From: Plantago ovata
Taxonomy: Eukaryota > Streptophyta > Magnoliopsida > Lamiales > Plantaginaceae
DNA: 64,000 bases
Reading direction: 5' to 3'
Assembly (NCBI GenBank): GCA_028274465.1
Contig: CM051458.1
Span: forward strand, 79,194,085 to 79,258,084
A model generated the notes under the pieces. It saw only the letters and a program-made list of their open reading frames with translations, did not search any database and was not told where the DNA came from. Shown here piece after piece: positions 1 to 10,905 of this stretch. The translations under genes were made by a program, and so were the position numbers. Every line of letters starts with the position of its first letter. Positions within the stretch are counted from its first letter, which is position 1.

Positions 1-226
1 ATATATTCTCCGTAAATCCAAATAGATTAGATTATTGCTGTAAATTATTTTGAGCATGTAACTCTAGATTATTCCTATTCCTCTTTTGTTTATGTATGAA
101 TTTGCTTTTCTACATTACAAATTTCTTGCATTTGCTTGATAAGTTTCCCTATTGTTCATTGCTCTGTTAGTTTTTTATACTTCAAGTGATTTAATGGATA
201 TTTATACATTAATCTTCATTTTGCAG

Positions 227-773
227 TGTGCCACTTCAATAAGAGTTCATGTTGGGTCTTTTAGCAATGGGAAGGAACTTGAACGGCTTGCTCACTTTCT
301 CGGTGAGTTACATTGCTAATTGTAAGCAATTTGAGTTAACTGTAATGAATTTTTTTTCCTCTCTGTAAATTGGCTAGTGTAATATTTGCTTTGAGTTACT
401 GTAAAATGAAATTTTGAACATATGAACTGTAAAATAAAGAGTTAATGTGAATTCGAGATGTGATAACACCACGTGTCCGTGGTCAGAGTCTTTATTATAT
501 GTTGGCATAGTTAAAGTCATCGTAATAATAACTCTGACACTGGACATGTGGTTTTCACAAAATGTTAATTTGAGTTCCTCCCGAACAACTTTTTCGAAAC
601 ATTAGTGATAATAATATAGCTTTTGTTTCTCTGTTAATTCCATCTATTTTATTGTCTGTGATACTTTTATTTTGTCAAATTGATTAATTCTTCTATCTTT
701 TGAATTTGAGGTACTCAAGGATGAAGTGTTGTTTGAAGAAGTTCGTGGCTGTTTGACGAATTTTGGAACTTAG
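227..773 (+). CDS. Possible 3'-terminal exons of an unrecognised host gene
   Basis: A good acceptor (TTTTGCAG) precedes an open stretch at 227-302 that ends at a consensus donor (CG|GTGAGT). Only one frame is open; it reads CATSIRVHVGSFSNGKELER and then LAHFLG. A second acceptor (TTTGAG) opens at 711. Joined in phase, the protein ends a few codons later at a TGA (722-724). Another frame of the second piece is open from 711 to a TAG at 771-773 (VLKDEVLFEEVRGC, then LTNFGT), so the true splice phase is uncertain. I do not recognise the family; the first piece faintly recalls the C-terminal lobe of PLP-dependent fold-type I enzymes, but that is only an impression. The gene enters from left of the window. 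Confidence 0.35.
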
Positions 774-845
774 GTCGACTTCTTCTCTATTTGAACATGG
801 TGAGTTTTCAGGAAACTCATTTTATTTTACTTTCGAGTGATCACT

Positions 846-1795
846 GTTGGAAATTATGAAGAAAAATGATAAATAAATAATGCCTTCAGTGGTTTATTTA
901 TTTGGAGACCATTTCTTAATTATTGATTAATTAAGGTAAAGTAATATGTATCCGAAAGCTACTCCGTAAGAGCTTCGAATGAGTATATTGGATACCCATA
1001 ATGGACTTTGGATTAGTGAGAAATAAGTGTTTAATGTTAGAATATTGTGTGGGCGTGTCCTACATTGCTTGAGATAAAGTGAAGTCTCTAGTTTATAATC
1101 TACTAGTTACTACTTGGTATCCAAGTGGTGTAACTAGATGAGCTGAGTACAATCCTGATCAAATTGGTACACGAAACTAGAGGACTTATGTACGAGTGGA
1201 TGCGCGCGACCCTCGAACATGGAACGTGAATCAAGCTCAAGTGGGTGAGTCCTTGAGAGCTAAGGTTTTGCTAGTTCCACATCTCAAGACCTTCTAGAAG
1301 GATGTTGCTTCATGTTGACATTTGTAACTCATGGGAGTTACAAATATTTAACATGGCATTTGTTGTCATTTACATGACATTTGTTGTCATCCATAATGCT
1401 CCAAATATTTTGTAATGATGGACACTTATGATATGACATGAAATACACTTATGGACTTGGGAGTTACATACTCCATGCTCACATATATAAAGAGGTCTCA
1501 CTTACATGTAAACATATAGAACATATACAAGATATATGAGATGTAAGACATGTAAGAAAGATATCCAAAGAAATAGAAGAAGAGAAAAACCCTCCTATTC
1601 TATTCTCTTCTTCTCCCCTTGTGCATAATCCAGGCATTAGTTCCCGTTCGCTGGGGATTGCTAGCTTGTGCGGCTAAGTGATCTCGAAATTCGTTGTATC
1701 TTGGGAAGCAGACGCTCAACGTCTCAAGTACCGTAGTGAGAGGGCGTATTTTTCTTTAAGGAGACTGCGTCCATGCAGGCCTCGAATTCAATCTT
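846..1795 (+). mobile_element. Solo-LTR-like block, probably Ty1/copia
   Basis: The block opens with TGTTGGAAAT, typical of copia LTRs, has a TATA-like TATATAAA at 1484-1491 followed about 100 bp later by a pyrimidine-rich leader, and ends near 1788-1795 with a CA dinucleotide. No gag or pol and no second copy lie nearby, so a solo LTR left by recombination is the simplest reading. The flanks give only a weak target duplication (ATCAC before, ATCTT after one candidate end), so the right border is approximate. Confidence 0.5.
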
Positions 1796-2079
1796 CATGC
1801 AAATGTGTTTCATGAAACAAGAAGAGAGTTCTTTTTATTTCGTTATTTCTTTGCATTTCCTATTTTGTACAAGCTAATTATATGTATTTTTGATTCATTA
1901 TGTCATACAATCACTAATATACAATATAGCTTTAATCCGAAAAACTTCGAGTCTTCTAAAACCACCGCAGATTTCGTCTCATTACACCCATTTCTCAAAT
2001 CACAATTTCAAAATTCAAATCACAATTTCAAAATTCTATCACCGCCCCCATGTGCTGCTTCACTGTTTTTAGTTACAAG

Positions 2080-2167
2080 TATTTTCTATTGGTTCCAAAA
2101 CCATAAAGCCAGAGAAAGACGAGGCACTGTAGAGTTCTGGAGTCCTCATGAGAACAATACTGTTAAG
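2080..2167 (+). pseudogene. WUSCHEL-related homeobox (WOX) helix-3 exon fragment
   Basis: The sequence encodes IFYWFQNHKARERR, the recognition helix signature of WOX transcription factors (FYWFQNHKARER is diagnostic of the WUS/WOX clade). The open stretch starts at a plausible acceptor (TTACAAG at 2079), where the first base would complete an Asn codon as in the family (KN|xFYW), and ends at a donor (GTTAAG|GTATAT). What follows the helix (GTVEFWSPHENNTVK) is not a recognisable WOX linker. No helix 1 or 2, WUS box or upstream homeodomain exon is visible within 2 kb on either side; upstream is the solo-LTR-like block and downstream at 2373 a chromovirus is inserted. It is best read as a captured or orphaned homeobox exon and not a working gene. 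Confidence 0.6.
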
Positions 2168-2377
2168 GTATATAAGTAAGTCATATTTATGTTACAGCCT
2201 TACAGGCGTACTTTTAAATGTTTTCTTTTGAAATGGCAAACAGTTTTATTCACTCGACAAACAATTTTATGCATGCTTTTAACTCCCATGATGAATTGAT
2301 GATCACTTTTAACATTTGTTCATAGTTTTATGTTGTTCATAGTTTATGTTGTCTCATTTTCCAAGCACACAATGGAT

Positions 2378-2841
2378 TGTTGTGACCCAAGATAGCAGAT
2401 AATACAGAATATAGCTAATAGCTAATATTCGATTGATAAATAAATTGCAAAGTACGATTGACAGATATTAAACCGCAAGGTACGATTACATCAGCCGGAC
2501 TGTCCAATCGGAGGTTACCTGCATAATTTGGCCGGAGCTGCTCAGAATGAGGTACAGAGAATTTAGGTAGAATACTGAGAGCAGGAAAGAGGAATTACCT
2601 CATCCAACATACACACAATTCTCATGTTGGCTTGATTCTGTTTAGATAGGTTCATGAACCTGACTGGCACCAAGAGGTAATCACAACCGGCTGGACAAGT
2701 CTCCTAATGGCCTTTTAACCTGACAAGATAAAATAGCTAAAAGGACAATTACTGCAACGTAAATAAAACTAAAAGGATAAAACGCAGCAGTGAAATAGCG
2801 ACTTCTGCAGACCGACTCTTCTCACTTTACTAATCACAACA
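2378..2841 (-). repeat. 3' LTR of the chromovirus
   Basis: 464 bp beginning TGTTGTGACCC and ending ATCACAACA, so the termini are TG...CA. It is directly preceded by the target duplication TGGAT. It lacks a 29-bp stretch present in the partner LTR (around 7549-7595), where it has a shorter divergent sequence. Just inside it on the minus strand is a purine-rich GGCGGGG stretch, the likely polypurine tract. Confidence 0.92.
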
Positions 2842-2852
2842 ATACACCCCGC

Positions 2853-5800
2853 CTAATTTTGACTTGTCCTCAAGTCAAGCGGAAAATTAGGGTACTGCTG
2901 CGAAATGGAATCCCTCTTCTCCCAAGTAGCAGATTTCGGCGGTAGACCAGCCCAGTGAATGAGTAGCTCCTCTGCAGTGCGGTTTCGCTGCTGCACCCAG
3001 CGACGGTCCAGAATGGCATGTGGGTAAGTTTGAGGAGAGCCATCGATATTGATTTCCGGCAGTGAGGGGATCGGCGTGAAGCGAGTCTTTATCTTCTTCT
3101 TCAACATTGAAACATGGAATACATTATGCATCCTGGTAGATGGAGGAAGATCAAGACGGTATGCTACAGGCCCAATTTTATCCAAAACTTGAAAAGGGCC
3201 AAAGAATTTGACAAAAAGCTTTGTTGGCCGGCGAAGTAAAGTATTGCCAACTCTGAAAGGCTGCATCTTGAGGAAAACCCAATCGCCAATCTCAAAGGTA
3301 CGTTCAGAACGGTGTGTGTCGGCATATAGTTTCATTTGAATTTGAGCGTGCTCCATGTTGTCTTTCAAAAGCTGGAGCATTTGTTGTCTGTCTTGAATTA
3401 ATTCATGAGCGGATGAATTGGTGGATTGCAGGTATGGACCCAAGGACAATTGAGGAGGCGCGTAGCCGTAAAGAGCTTGGAAGGGGGACATTTTGATGGA
3501 GTGATGGAAGCACCCGTTGTACCACCATTCGACCAAAGGTAACCAGTGTGCCCACTTCTTTGGTTTTGTGTGTATCATGCATCTGAGATACGTTTCCACA
3601 CATCTGTTGAGTCTTTCAGTTTGGCCGTCACTTTGGGGGTGATGTGCAGTACTCATGTGGAGATTGTGCCCAATAATTTGAAAAATTCCTTCCAAAATGC
3701 ACTTTGAAAAACAACATCCCTGTCACTTACTATAATCTCTGGCACTCCATGGAGCTTGTGGATTTGTTGAAGGAAAATAAGAGCTAGGCTTTCAGCTGTA
3801 TATGGGTGTGACAAGGCGATGAAATGGCCATATTTGGTAAGCCGATCAACAATTACCCAAATCACCTTCTTACCTTCTGAGTTGGGCAAACCTTCGATGA
3901 AATCCATAGAGATATTGGACCAAGGTTGATTAGGAACCGGTAAGGGTTGTAATAACCCGGGGTATGGAACAGATTCAGATTTACATTGTTTGCACACGTC
4001 ACAAGACATAATGTAGTCCTCAATATCCTTCTTCATACCTCGCCAGTAGAATAAAGATTTAGCTCTTAAGTAGCTAGTGTGTATTCCAGAATGCCCCCCA
4101 ATGGCTGAGTCATGCAATGCTTGGATAATTTTGAGTCTGGCTCCTCCGGAAGCGCCAATGACAATTCTGTTTTTGTACCGTAGAATTCCCTCCTTCACAG
4201 AATAATTAGGATCAGATTGATCTGTCACTAGATAAGTAGTTATGAGGCTAGTTGCCGCATCATCTCCTTGGTAACTAGCAATCAACTCTTCCATCCATTG
4301 TGGCTTCACTTGAGTAGTCGTGGCACAAAGGTTAGTTGTATCTTCTCCTAAGTCCGCCATAAACTCATATTTACGAGATAAAGCATCTGCAACCAAGTTG
4401 CCTTACCCTGCTTATATTCAATAGTGTAGTCGAATCCCATCAACTTGTAGAGCCACTTTTGTTGGAGTGCATTAGTAATCTTTTGCTCCCTTAAAAATTT
4501 AAGACTTGCATGATCCGTTCGAATCACAAAATGAGCTCCGATAAGGTAGTTAGACCACTTTCCCACTGCCTTCATGATAGCTAAAAGCTCCTTTTCATAA
4601 GTAGACAAAGCTTGATTTTTTGTACAAAGAGCTTGACGGAAATAAGCAATTGGTTTACCCTTTTGCATGAGTACCGCTCCAATGCCTGTTTGACACGCAT
4701 CGGTTTCCAATTCAAAAGGAATCGAAAACTCAGGGAGAGCTAATATAGGAGCTTGCATCAACTGTTGCTTCAATTGAATGAATGCTTGTTCAGCTTCAGG
4801 CGTCCACTTGAAATTTCCCTTCTTGGTCATATCAGTAAGTGGTCGTGCAATGAGACCATACTTAGGAGAAAATCGGCGGTAGTAGCCTGTGAAACCAAGA
4901 AAACCTCTCAAAGCTTTCAAGGACTTTGGCAACGGCCAATCCATCATCGTCTGTATCTTAGCCGGATCAGTACCAACCCCTGCCGCGCTGATAATATAAC
5001 CTAAATACTCCAACTGAGGCAAAGCAAAGGAACACTTGCTTTGTTTTGCGTATAACTCGTGAGACCTGAGTACTTGGAGTACTTGAAACAGGTGAGTACA
5101 ATGTTCTTCTAATGATTTGCTATAAATGAGAATGTCATCAAAAAATACTAGCACACTTTTCCTCAAGTATTTGCTGAAAATCTCATTCATTAGCTTTTGA
5201 AAGGTAGCCGGGGCATTAGTTAAGCCAAATGGCATAACATTGAACTCATATTGGCCATGATGAGTAACAAAAGCCGTCTTGAACTTGTCCGACTCCTTGA
5301 GTCGAATCTGGAAATAGCCTTGCCTCAAGTCTAATTTGCTGAAAATACTTGCTCCATTGAGTTCAGATAGAAAATCCTCTATAACCGGCATAGGAAACTT
5401 ATCTTTGACTGTTACGTCATTCAATCTTCTGTAATCCACGCACATTCTCCATGTTGAGTCTTTTTCTTGACCAATAAAACGGGAGAAGCAAATGGGCTAC
5501 TGCTGGCATTAATGAGTCCCTGAGCTAGCATGTCTTGCACTTGTTTTTCTATCTCATTCTTTAGAGTGTGTGAAACTCTATACGGCCTTTGTTGAACGGG
5601 CTGAGCTCCATCCTTTAATGTTATAGCATGTGAGATGTGTCTAATTGGTGGTAAAGCTGAATTCTCTGCAAATACATCTTGAAATTGATGTAATATTTCC
5701 GTGATGCAGGCTGGTAACTCAGGAGTTGGATTTGTGGCTGTAACTTGATAGAGTTGAGCAATAATGCCTTGTGAAGACTTGGTGATTAGCTTCTGTAACC

Positions 5801-6221
5801 CGCGGCTAGTAATGAAACCGAGATGAGGCTCATCCTTTTCCCCTTGTAGTTGAATTTGCCGTCCCTGTTTGGTCACAATAATACAATTCTTTTTAAGGGC
5901 AAAAGTGACGAGATCATACTGCCACATCCAATCATGCCCCAAAATTATATCACATCCCCCTAAAGGAATAATCCTCAACTCCGCCTGTAAAGTGGTGCCC
6001 TGTGAAGTCCATTGGAATGTACCACATCTCTCTCGGCTGATGGTTCTTTCCCCATTGGCTACTGTGATAATCCAAGGGGGTGTAGACTCTACCGGACATT
6101 TTATTTCTTCTGTTGTATCTTTGTCCAGATAGCTGTGGGTGCTCCCACTATCAATCAAGATAGTTAATCTCCTCTTCTTGTACATGCCAGAAATCTTAAG
6201 AGAGTTGTGTGTCCTGCTTCC
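2853..6221 (-). pseudogene. pol: Chromovirus pol: protease, RT, RNase H, integrase, chromodomain
   Basis: Domains in order on the minus strand: aspartic protease with DSGSTHS near 6150; RT with the VDYRRLND, MPFGLTNAPATF and FFDDILIYS motifs (about 5445-4900); RNase H (ETDACQTGIGAVLMQ, near 4710); integrase with an HHCC-type zinc finger and the D-D-E core (IVSDRD, then STAHHPQSDGQTERLN); and a chromodomain near 2900-3000 (ILDRRWVQQRN, LIHWAGLPPKSATWEKRD). Three single-base deletions shift the frame: near 5460 in an A/G run just before the RT core, near 4390 at the RNase H/integrase linker, and near 3680 in the integrase core. Downstream of each, translation continues in the neighbouring frame, so decay is by small indels only. 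Confidence 0.9.
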
Positions 6222-7469
6222 CTAGAGTGCATGCAAGCTTATTTCACTGTCAGCCGGAAGTTCACTCTCTTCTTTAGGCTCCTCGTCACTCTCAGGTATT
6301 TCTACTTCGTCTTCCTCTGCCATGAGTATTTGAAATAATTTAGCACATTTGTGCCCAAAGAAGTATTTCTCATTGCATGTGAAACATAGTCCCTTCTCCT
6401 TTCGTGCATTGTATTCTGCCTTAGACAATCTTTGTATGGGTGTGTTGTTATCTGGAGATTTGTTTTGAAAAGGTGTTTTGGGGCTGTTTGTAGCAGGTGA
6501 GGACAAGGTGTTGGGACTGGAGTATGAATTGTTGTAGGTCTTATGAGAAGAGCTGGAGTTATAGTTGGATTTTGGGAGGAATTTGCATCTTCTACTCCAT
6601 ACCTCCAATGTGTTCTCCCACAACCTCGCTTGATTCATGGCTGACATGAGATCTTTAGGCTTATCCATCTGCACTGAAACTCTCACTTCCTCCTTAAGAC
6701 CTTTGATAAAGCAAGATACATAGAACTCTTCAGTTATGGCCGGGTGTTTAATCATTACCAATGACTTCATCTCCTCAAACTGCTCAACATAACTAGCTAC
6801 ATCTGCCTTTTGAACAAGTTGAGTGAAATCCATCACTATGTCCTCTTGACCAGGAATGAGGAATTTCTCCAACAAAAGTGCACAAAATTGCTCCCATCCT
6901 AACTGTCTCCCTTCAATATACTCACACCACCACAAATCTGCTGCACCAGCTAGATAATACGAAGCATGGAGTACCCTACTGCCGTCCTCAATTTGATTAA
7001 CTTGGAAGTATCTATTCGCTCTTCGAATCCAAGATCTAGGGTTGTCTCCTGAAAATTCCGGAAATTCTAGACGATATGTGGGCATTTGTGGGTGAGGTTG
7101 CTCTTGGTTTATTACCAGCACTCTATCCCTATCTCTATCTTCCAGGTTTCTAAGGGGAGGAATAGTATAGACAGTAGAGTTTCTCTTACCCCCAGAATCA
7201 TCAGATGTTGATCCTTTCTCCTGATCTTTTGATAGCAGGTGTTGCTGCATCTCCAAGACCTTTGCAATCTGGGCCGAGAGATTTGACACCGTCTGATCTA
7301 CAACACCCATCCTCGCATCGAGTTTTGCATCCACCTTTGCAAGATCTGCAGAAAACTTCAGTTTCAATCCATCCAACACCTGACTACAAGTTTTGAGTTC
7401 TGCATCATGGAGTTGTTGCCTCTCATATATCTCCTTCAGACGAGCATCGTTTCCGCTACCCATGGTCAC
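6222..7469 (-). pseudogene. gag: Chromovirus gag
   Basis: About 415 codons. An N-terminal coiled region is followed by the retrotransposon gag core (motifs FPEFSGDNPRSWIRRANRYF, YYLAGAADLWW, VASYVEQFEEM) and a CCHC-type zinc knuckle (CFTCNEKYFFGHKC). In related elements gag and pol form one reading frame. Here a TAG at 6222-6224 ends gag, yet the same frame runs on without interruption through GSRTHNSLKISG into the protease domain, so the stop looks like a point mutation in a formerly continuous frame. Translational readthrough cannot be excluded from sequence alone. Confidence 0.85.
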
Positions 7470-7487
7470 CGTCGACTAGCAAAACTT

Positions 7488-7501
7488 GGCTCTGGATACC
7501 A
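7488..7501 (-). promoter_or_regulatory. Primer binding site (initiator tRNA-Met type)
   Basis: Read on the minus strand, TGGTATCCAGAGCC begins two bases inside the 5' LTR. It matches the usual TGGTATCAGAGCC complement of initiator tRNA-Met except for one extra C. Confidence 0.8.
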
Positions 7502-7503
7502 GT

Positions 7504-7996
7504 TGTTGTGACCCAAGATAGCAGATAATACAGAATATAGCTAATAGCAACGGCACAAGAAGATTATGTAATAACTAGCAATGGAACAGTATAAATAAAT
7601 TGCAAAGTACGATTGATAGATATTAAACCGCAAGGTACGATTACATCAGCCGGACTGTCCAATCGGAGGTTACCTGCATAATTTGGCCGGAGCTGCTCAG
7701 AATGAGGTACAGAGAATTTAGGTAGAATACTGAGAGAAGGAAAGAGGAATTACCTCATCCAACATACACACAATTCTCATGTTGGCTTGATTCTGTTTAG
7801 ATAGGTTCATGAACCTGACTGGCACCAAGAGGTAATCACAACCGGCTGGACAAGTCTCCTAACGGCCTTTTAACCTGACAAGATAAAATAGCTAAAAGGA
7901 CAATTACTGCAACGTAAATAAAACTAAAAGGATAAAACGCAGAAGTGAAATAGCGACTTCTGCAGACTGACTCTTCTCACTTTACTAATCACAACA
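7504..7996 (-). repeat. 5' LTR of the chromovirus
   Basis: 493 bp with the same TGTTGTGACCC and ATCACAACA ends as the copy at 2378-2841 and the same target duplication TGGAT outside it. It holds the extra 29 bp that the other LTR lacks. Confidence 0.92.
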
Positions 7997-8001
7997 TGGA
8001 T

Positions 8002-8449
8002 ATATCCGAACTAAAAGACCAAGCCACTAATGATACATCTAATGATATAGCACAGTACGGTATGATGGAGATATTAGCCTAATTCCCTAGTTATTTAAAT
8101 CAAAGTGAAAGCAAAAAATGATGTTTCTAAAATATAGTCAGAAAGCTAATCGTTTCACATTAATTATGAACATTTACACATTTACAACATATTAATTTCA
8201 TATCTTGAGAGGTCAAAGCGCTTGTATTCTAGTTGGAAACTGATATATACTGTAAATCTGTAACCAAGTGGTCACCAACCTGATCCCCTGAAATGGATGA
8301 TTTGTTATTTAGACTTGTTCGAATAATTTGCCACATTGCGAATAAGCTAATATTAAAGTTTTGTTTTAAAGTGTTTACAGATTTTGGGGAGATACATGAG
8401 GTTTCAGAGCTGGAACGAGTGATTCAGTACATTGGATTTTACAGATTTC
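8002..8449. other. AT-rich stretch, no gene seen
   Basis: AT-rich sequence after the chromovirus. It may be the distal 3' flank of the duplicated gene to its right. I see no coding signature. Confidence 0.4.
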
Positions 8450-9050
8450 AGAGCAACAGATTTATTGATCAGAATTGGAAAGAGACTACTAGTACATTCG
8501 AAATTACAGATCATCTGTAAAGAAATGATATGAACTGCAGGTAACAGAAAACAAAGATGAACGAACCATCGACCGATCGAACAAGGAAATCATCATCAAT
8601 CTTAAGTACAGTCAGCTAGCTAGCAGAGCAGAGCAGAGAAACTAGAGATATCAATCTATCCAATTAGTCTAGCTAGCTACATTCGTATGTATTCACCTTG
8701 AGAGAATGATATCGATCGGATGTTGATCAATTGGTAGCAGGTGATTCTTCACCAGGAGCAGTTGTGGGTATAGCATCATCAGGATCACTGCTTCCACCAT
8801 GAGGGACGACAGCATCATCAGGGTCACTGCTTCCACCATTGGGGACGACAGCTTCGTCAGGATCACTGCTTCCAAAGGCAATCTAAACTGTATATGTATA
8901 CACCAACAATTAGATGTACAAGTATGTAACCGTCTTGGTGAAAATATCTGTAACTACTTCCAGTTCTGAGAGCGGAAAAATGTATTCTCTGTTTTGCTTC
9001 TGTTATTTTCAAGGTCGAGCTGTGCTCTCCTGCTTCTCGGTTCATGTTAA
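8450..9050 (-). repeat. Left copy of a tandem duplication (truncated)
   Basis: This segment aligns in order with 9905-10880. Shared blocks include the 3' flank (AACAGATTTTATTGATCA-like, GCAGAGCAGAGAAACTAGAGAT), the coding end, and the distal promoter (GTAACCGTCTTGGTGAAAAT at about 8926 and 10760). The part matching roughly 10320-10712, that is the N-terminal coding region and the core promoter with its TATA box, is missing from this copy. Confidence 0.8.
8727..8883 (-). pseudogene. Beheaded paralogue of the small membrane protein gene at 10224-10526
   Basis: In the frame matching the intact copy, the minus strand encodes three tandem 13-residue units (GSSDPDEAVVPNG, GSSDPDDAVVPHG, then GSSDPDDAIPTTAPG) and ends EESPATN at a stop (8727-8729). 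There is no start codon. Upstream sequence jumps directly to what is distal promoter in the intact copy, so a deletion removed the N-terminus, transmembrane segment and TATA region. The C-terminal repeats differ strongly from the Gly/His-rich repeats of the intact copy although their DNA can still be aligned, which points to fast repeat turnover. Confidence 0.65.
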
Positions 9051-9904
9051 TTAATTTGTACTCTATACTAAGTATTAATTAGTAGAATTTCTTAAAATAT
9101 TACTTAATTTTGATATTTAATTATTCTTTTAAAAAAATTTTAAAAAAGAAACTTAATGATTTTGATTACAATTGTTTTTTTTTTTTTTTTTCAAACTTGG
9201 AATAGATCATTGAAAAATGATTCGAAATAATACGTAAAACTATAGCCGAACAATCTAGAATCCTTTTATCTCAAAACTTACAAGTTACAACCCCCATAAA
9301 ACGTCCTAGGAGATGATTTTTTTTCTCCCTAGATCTTCGTATTGAACAATTAGAATGAACTTTAACTCTACATATAAATGAACTAAGCTCATGGCAGAGT
9401 GACATAAAGACACAAACTAAGCTATAATTTTGCAAAGATAAAACAATTTAATGTATTAATTATTTCGTGCTCGAATTGACCAAATATTCAATTATTTTGA
9501 ATAAGAGATATAACGTAGAGTTTGCCTTGTCACGATCGTAAAAAGGACCGTAATTTGAAATGTGTGTTTACATATAACTCCATCGTTAATTAGTTTACTT
9601 TTTCTTCTTTTGATACCATTATCAATTCTTTTGACATGTAATTCTTCTCCATAATGCATGGACACATGACACTTGACCCTTAATCAGTACACTACAGAGT
9701 TCAATTTCATTAAGAAGTTTCTTAGTTTTGTAGTTTTAACAAACATCTACTCCAAAATACGAGTAAAAGTTACAAACAACTTGCACGTTATAAATATTGC
9801 CACTTGTGATTGATAAGAACGAACTCAATTAATCTACATTAATACGAATTTAGCTATGCACAATAAAAGTAAAAATTTGAAGACAGTACTAGTTCATGAC
9901 TAAT
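9051..9904. other. AT-rich spacer between duplicate copies
   Basis: AT-rich, with a poly-T run near 9174-9191. I see no coding or structural RNA signature. Confidence 0.4.
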
Positions 9905-10223
9905 TGCAACAGATTTTATTGATCATCAATATGGAAAGAGACTAGCAGTGCAGTACATTCGAATTGAAATCTACAGACATGAATTGAAATGCAGGGTACA
10001 GAAAACAACGAAGAAGAAGAACGAACCGATCGATTGATCATCGAACAGTGAAATCAGCATCAATCTTAAGCACAGTAAACTAGCTAGCAGATCACCAGAG
10101 CAGAGCAGAGAAACTAGAGATCATAGATGAGATCAATCTATCCAGCAGAAATAGTCTATCTAGCTAGCTACATGCGTATGTATTCACTTTCACAGATTGA
10201 TCAACCAATCGGATCGATGTTGA

Positions 10224-10526
10224 TTAGTTGTCATGACCGCGTCCACGACCAGCAACCTCGTGACCGCGTCCAGCAGCAATATCGTGACCGTGTCCACCAT
10301 TTCCAGCAGCAATATCGTGATGACCGCGTCCACCACAACGAGGGAGAGCACGGAGTTGATTGAGTTCCGTCCCTTGATCAGGATCAATGTCAACGCATGT
10401 ATTAGCCTGAGGAGGCGAATTTCGCATCTGTACCATACAGTATATTACCCAAACGATCAAGCCCAGCAGAAGGAGGGACCCCATACCAACGATTCCAACT
10501 AACTCTTGTACAGTATAACCTGCCAT
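10224..10526 (-). CDS. Small single-pass membrane protein with Gly/His-rich C-terminal repeats
   Basis: 100 residues, single exon. Residues about 8-32 form one hydrophobic membrane segment (VGIVGMGSLLLLGLIVWVIY). A short polar linker follows (MRNSPPQANTCVDIDPDQ), then a Gly/His/Arg-rich tail built from diverged units (GHHDIAAGNG, GHGHDIAAG, RGHEVAG, RGRGHD). The start is the only ATG before the membrane segment. It is supported by a CT-rich leader and a TATA box about 136 bp upstream. A beheaded duplicate lies 1.5 kb away. I recognise no family. The architecture suggests a small plant membrane protein with a rapidly evolving cytosolic or apoplastic tail; the function is unknown. Confidence 0.7.
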   Translation of the reverse strand: MAGYTVQELVGIVGMGSLLLLGLIVWVIYCMVQMRNSPPQANTCVDIDPDQGTELNQLRALPRCGGRGHHDIAAGNGGHGHDIAAGRGHEVAGRGRGHDN

Positions 10527-10661
10527 TTTTTTTTTGATGAGTAGCAGCAGCAGCAGTAAACTAACTAATTAAGAGAATCAGAATGAGAGTGATAGAGAGA
10601 GATGAAGAAAAGAATGAGAATGAGAATGAGAATGAGAAGATTTCTGTGATTATTACTCCAC

Positions 10662-10669
10662 TATTTATA
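10662..10669 (-). promoter_or_regulatory. TATA box of the small membrane protein gene
   Basis: TATAAATA on the minus strand, followed by a leader rich in CT and CATTCT repeats (10600-10640) leading to the ATG at 10526. Confidence 0.6.
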
Positions 10670-10905
10670 ATAATAAACGTGATTAATTAAAGCAAAGGCC
10701 AGATGCAAACTAACTGCCTGGTATACGTATAAACCAACCATTAGATACACAATTAGTTATGTAACCGTCTTGGTGAAAATATCTGTAACTAATTCTAGCG
10801 GGAAAATGTATTCTGTTTCGCTTCTGTTATTTTCAAGACCGAGCTGAGCTCCTCTGTTCTAGGCTCATGTTAATTAATTAAAGCGAAGGCAAACTAACTG
10901 AAGCT

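Larger units (their letters stand above)
2378..7996 (-). mobile_element. Ty3/gypsy chromovirus, complete but inactive
   Basis: A full-length LTR retrotransposon on the minus strand, bounded by LTRs and an exact 5-bp target duplication TGGAT (2373-2377 and 7997-8001). Order on the minus strand is 5' LTR, primer binding site, gag, protease, RT, RNase H, integrase, chromodomain, purine-rich tract, 3' LTR. The C-terminal chromodomain places it among plant chromoviruses. The two LTRs differ by a 29-bp indel and several substitutions, so the insertion is not recent. One nonsense codon and three single-base frameshifts prevent production of an intact polyprotein. Confidence 0.93.
9905..10880 (-). 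repeat. Right copy of a tandem duplication (complete)
   Basis: Contains 3' flank, coding region, TATA box and distal promoter in the same order as the truncated copy at 8450-9050. The distal promoter is itself flanked by two similar stretches (TTAATTAAAGCAAAGGC near 10683 and TTAATTAAAGCGAAGGC near 10869, each followed by AAACTAACTG), a short direct repeat around 185 bp apart. Confidence 0.75.
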
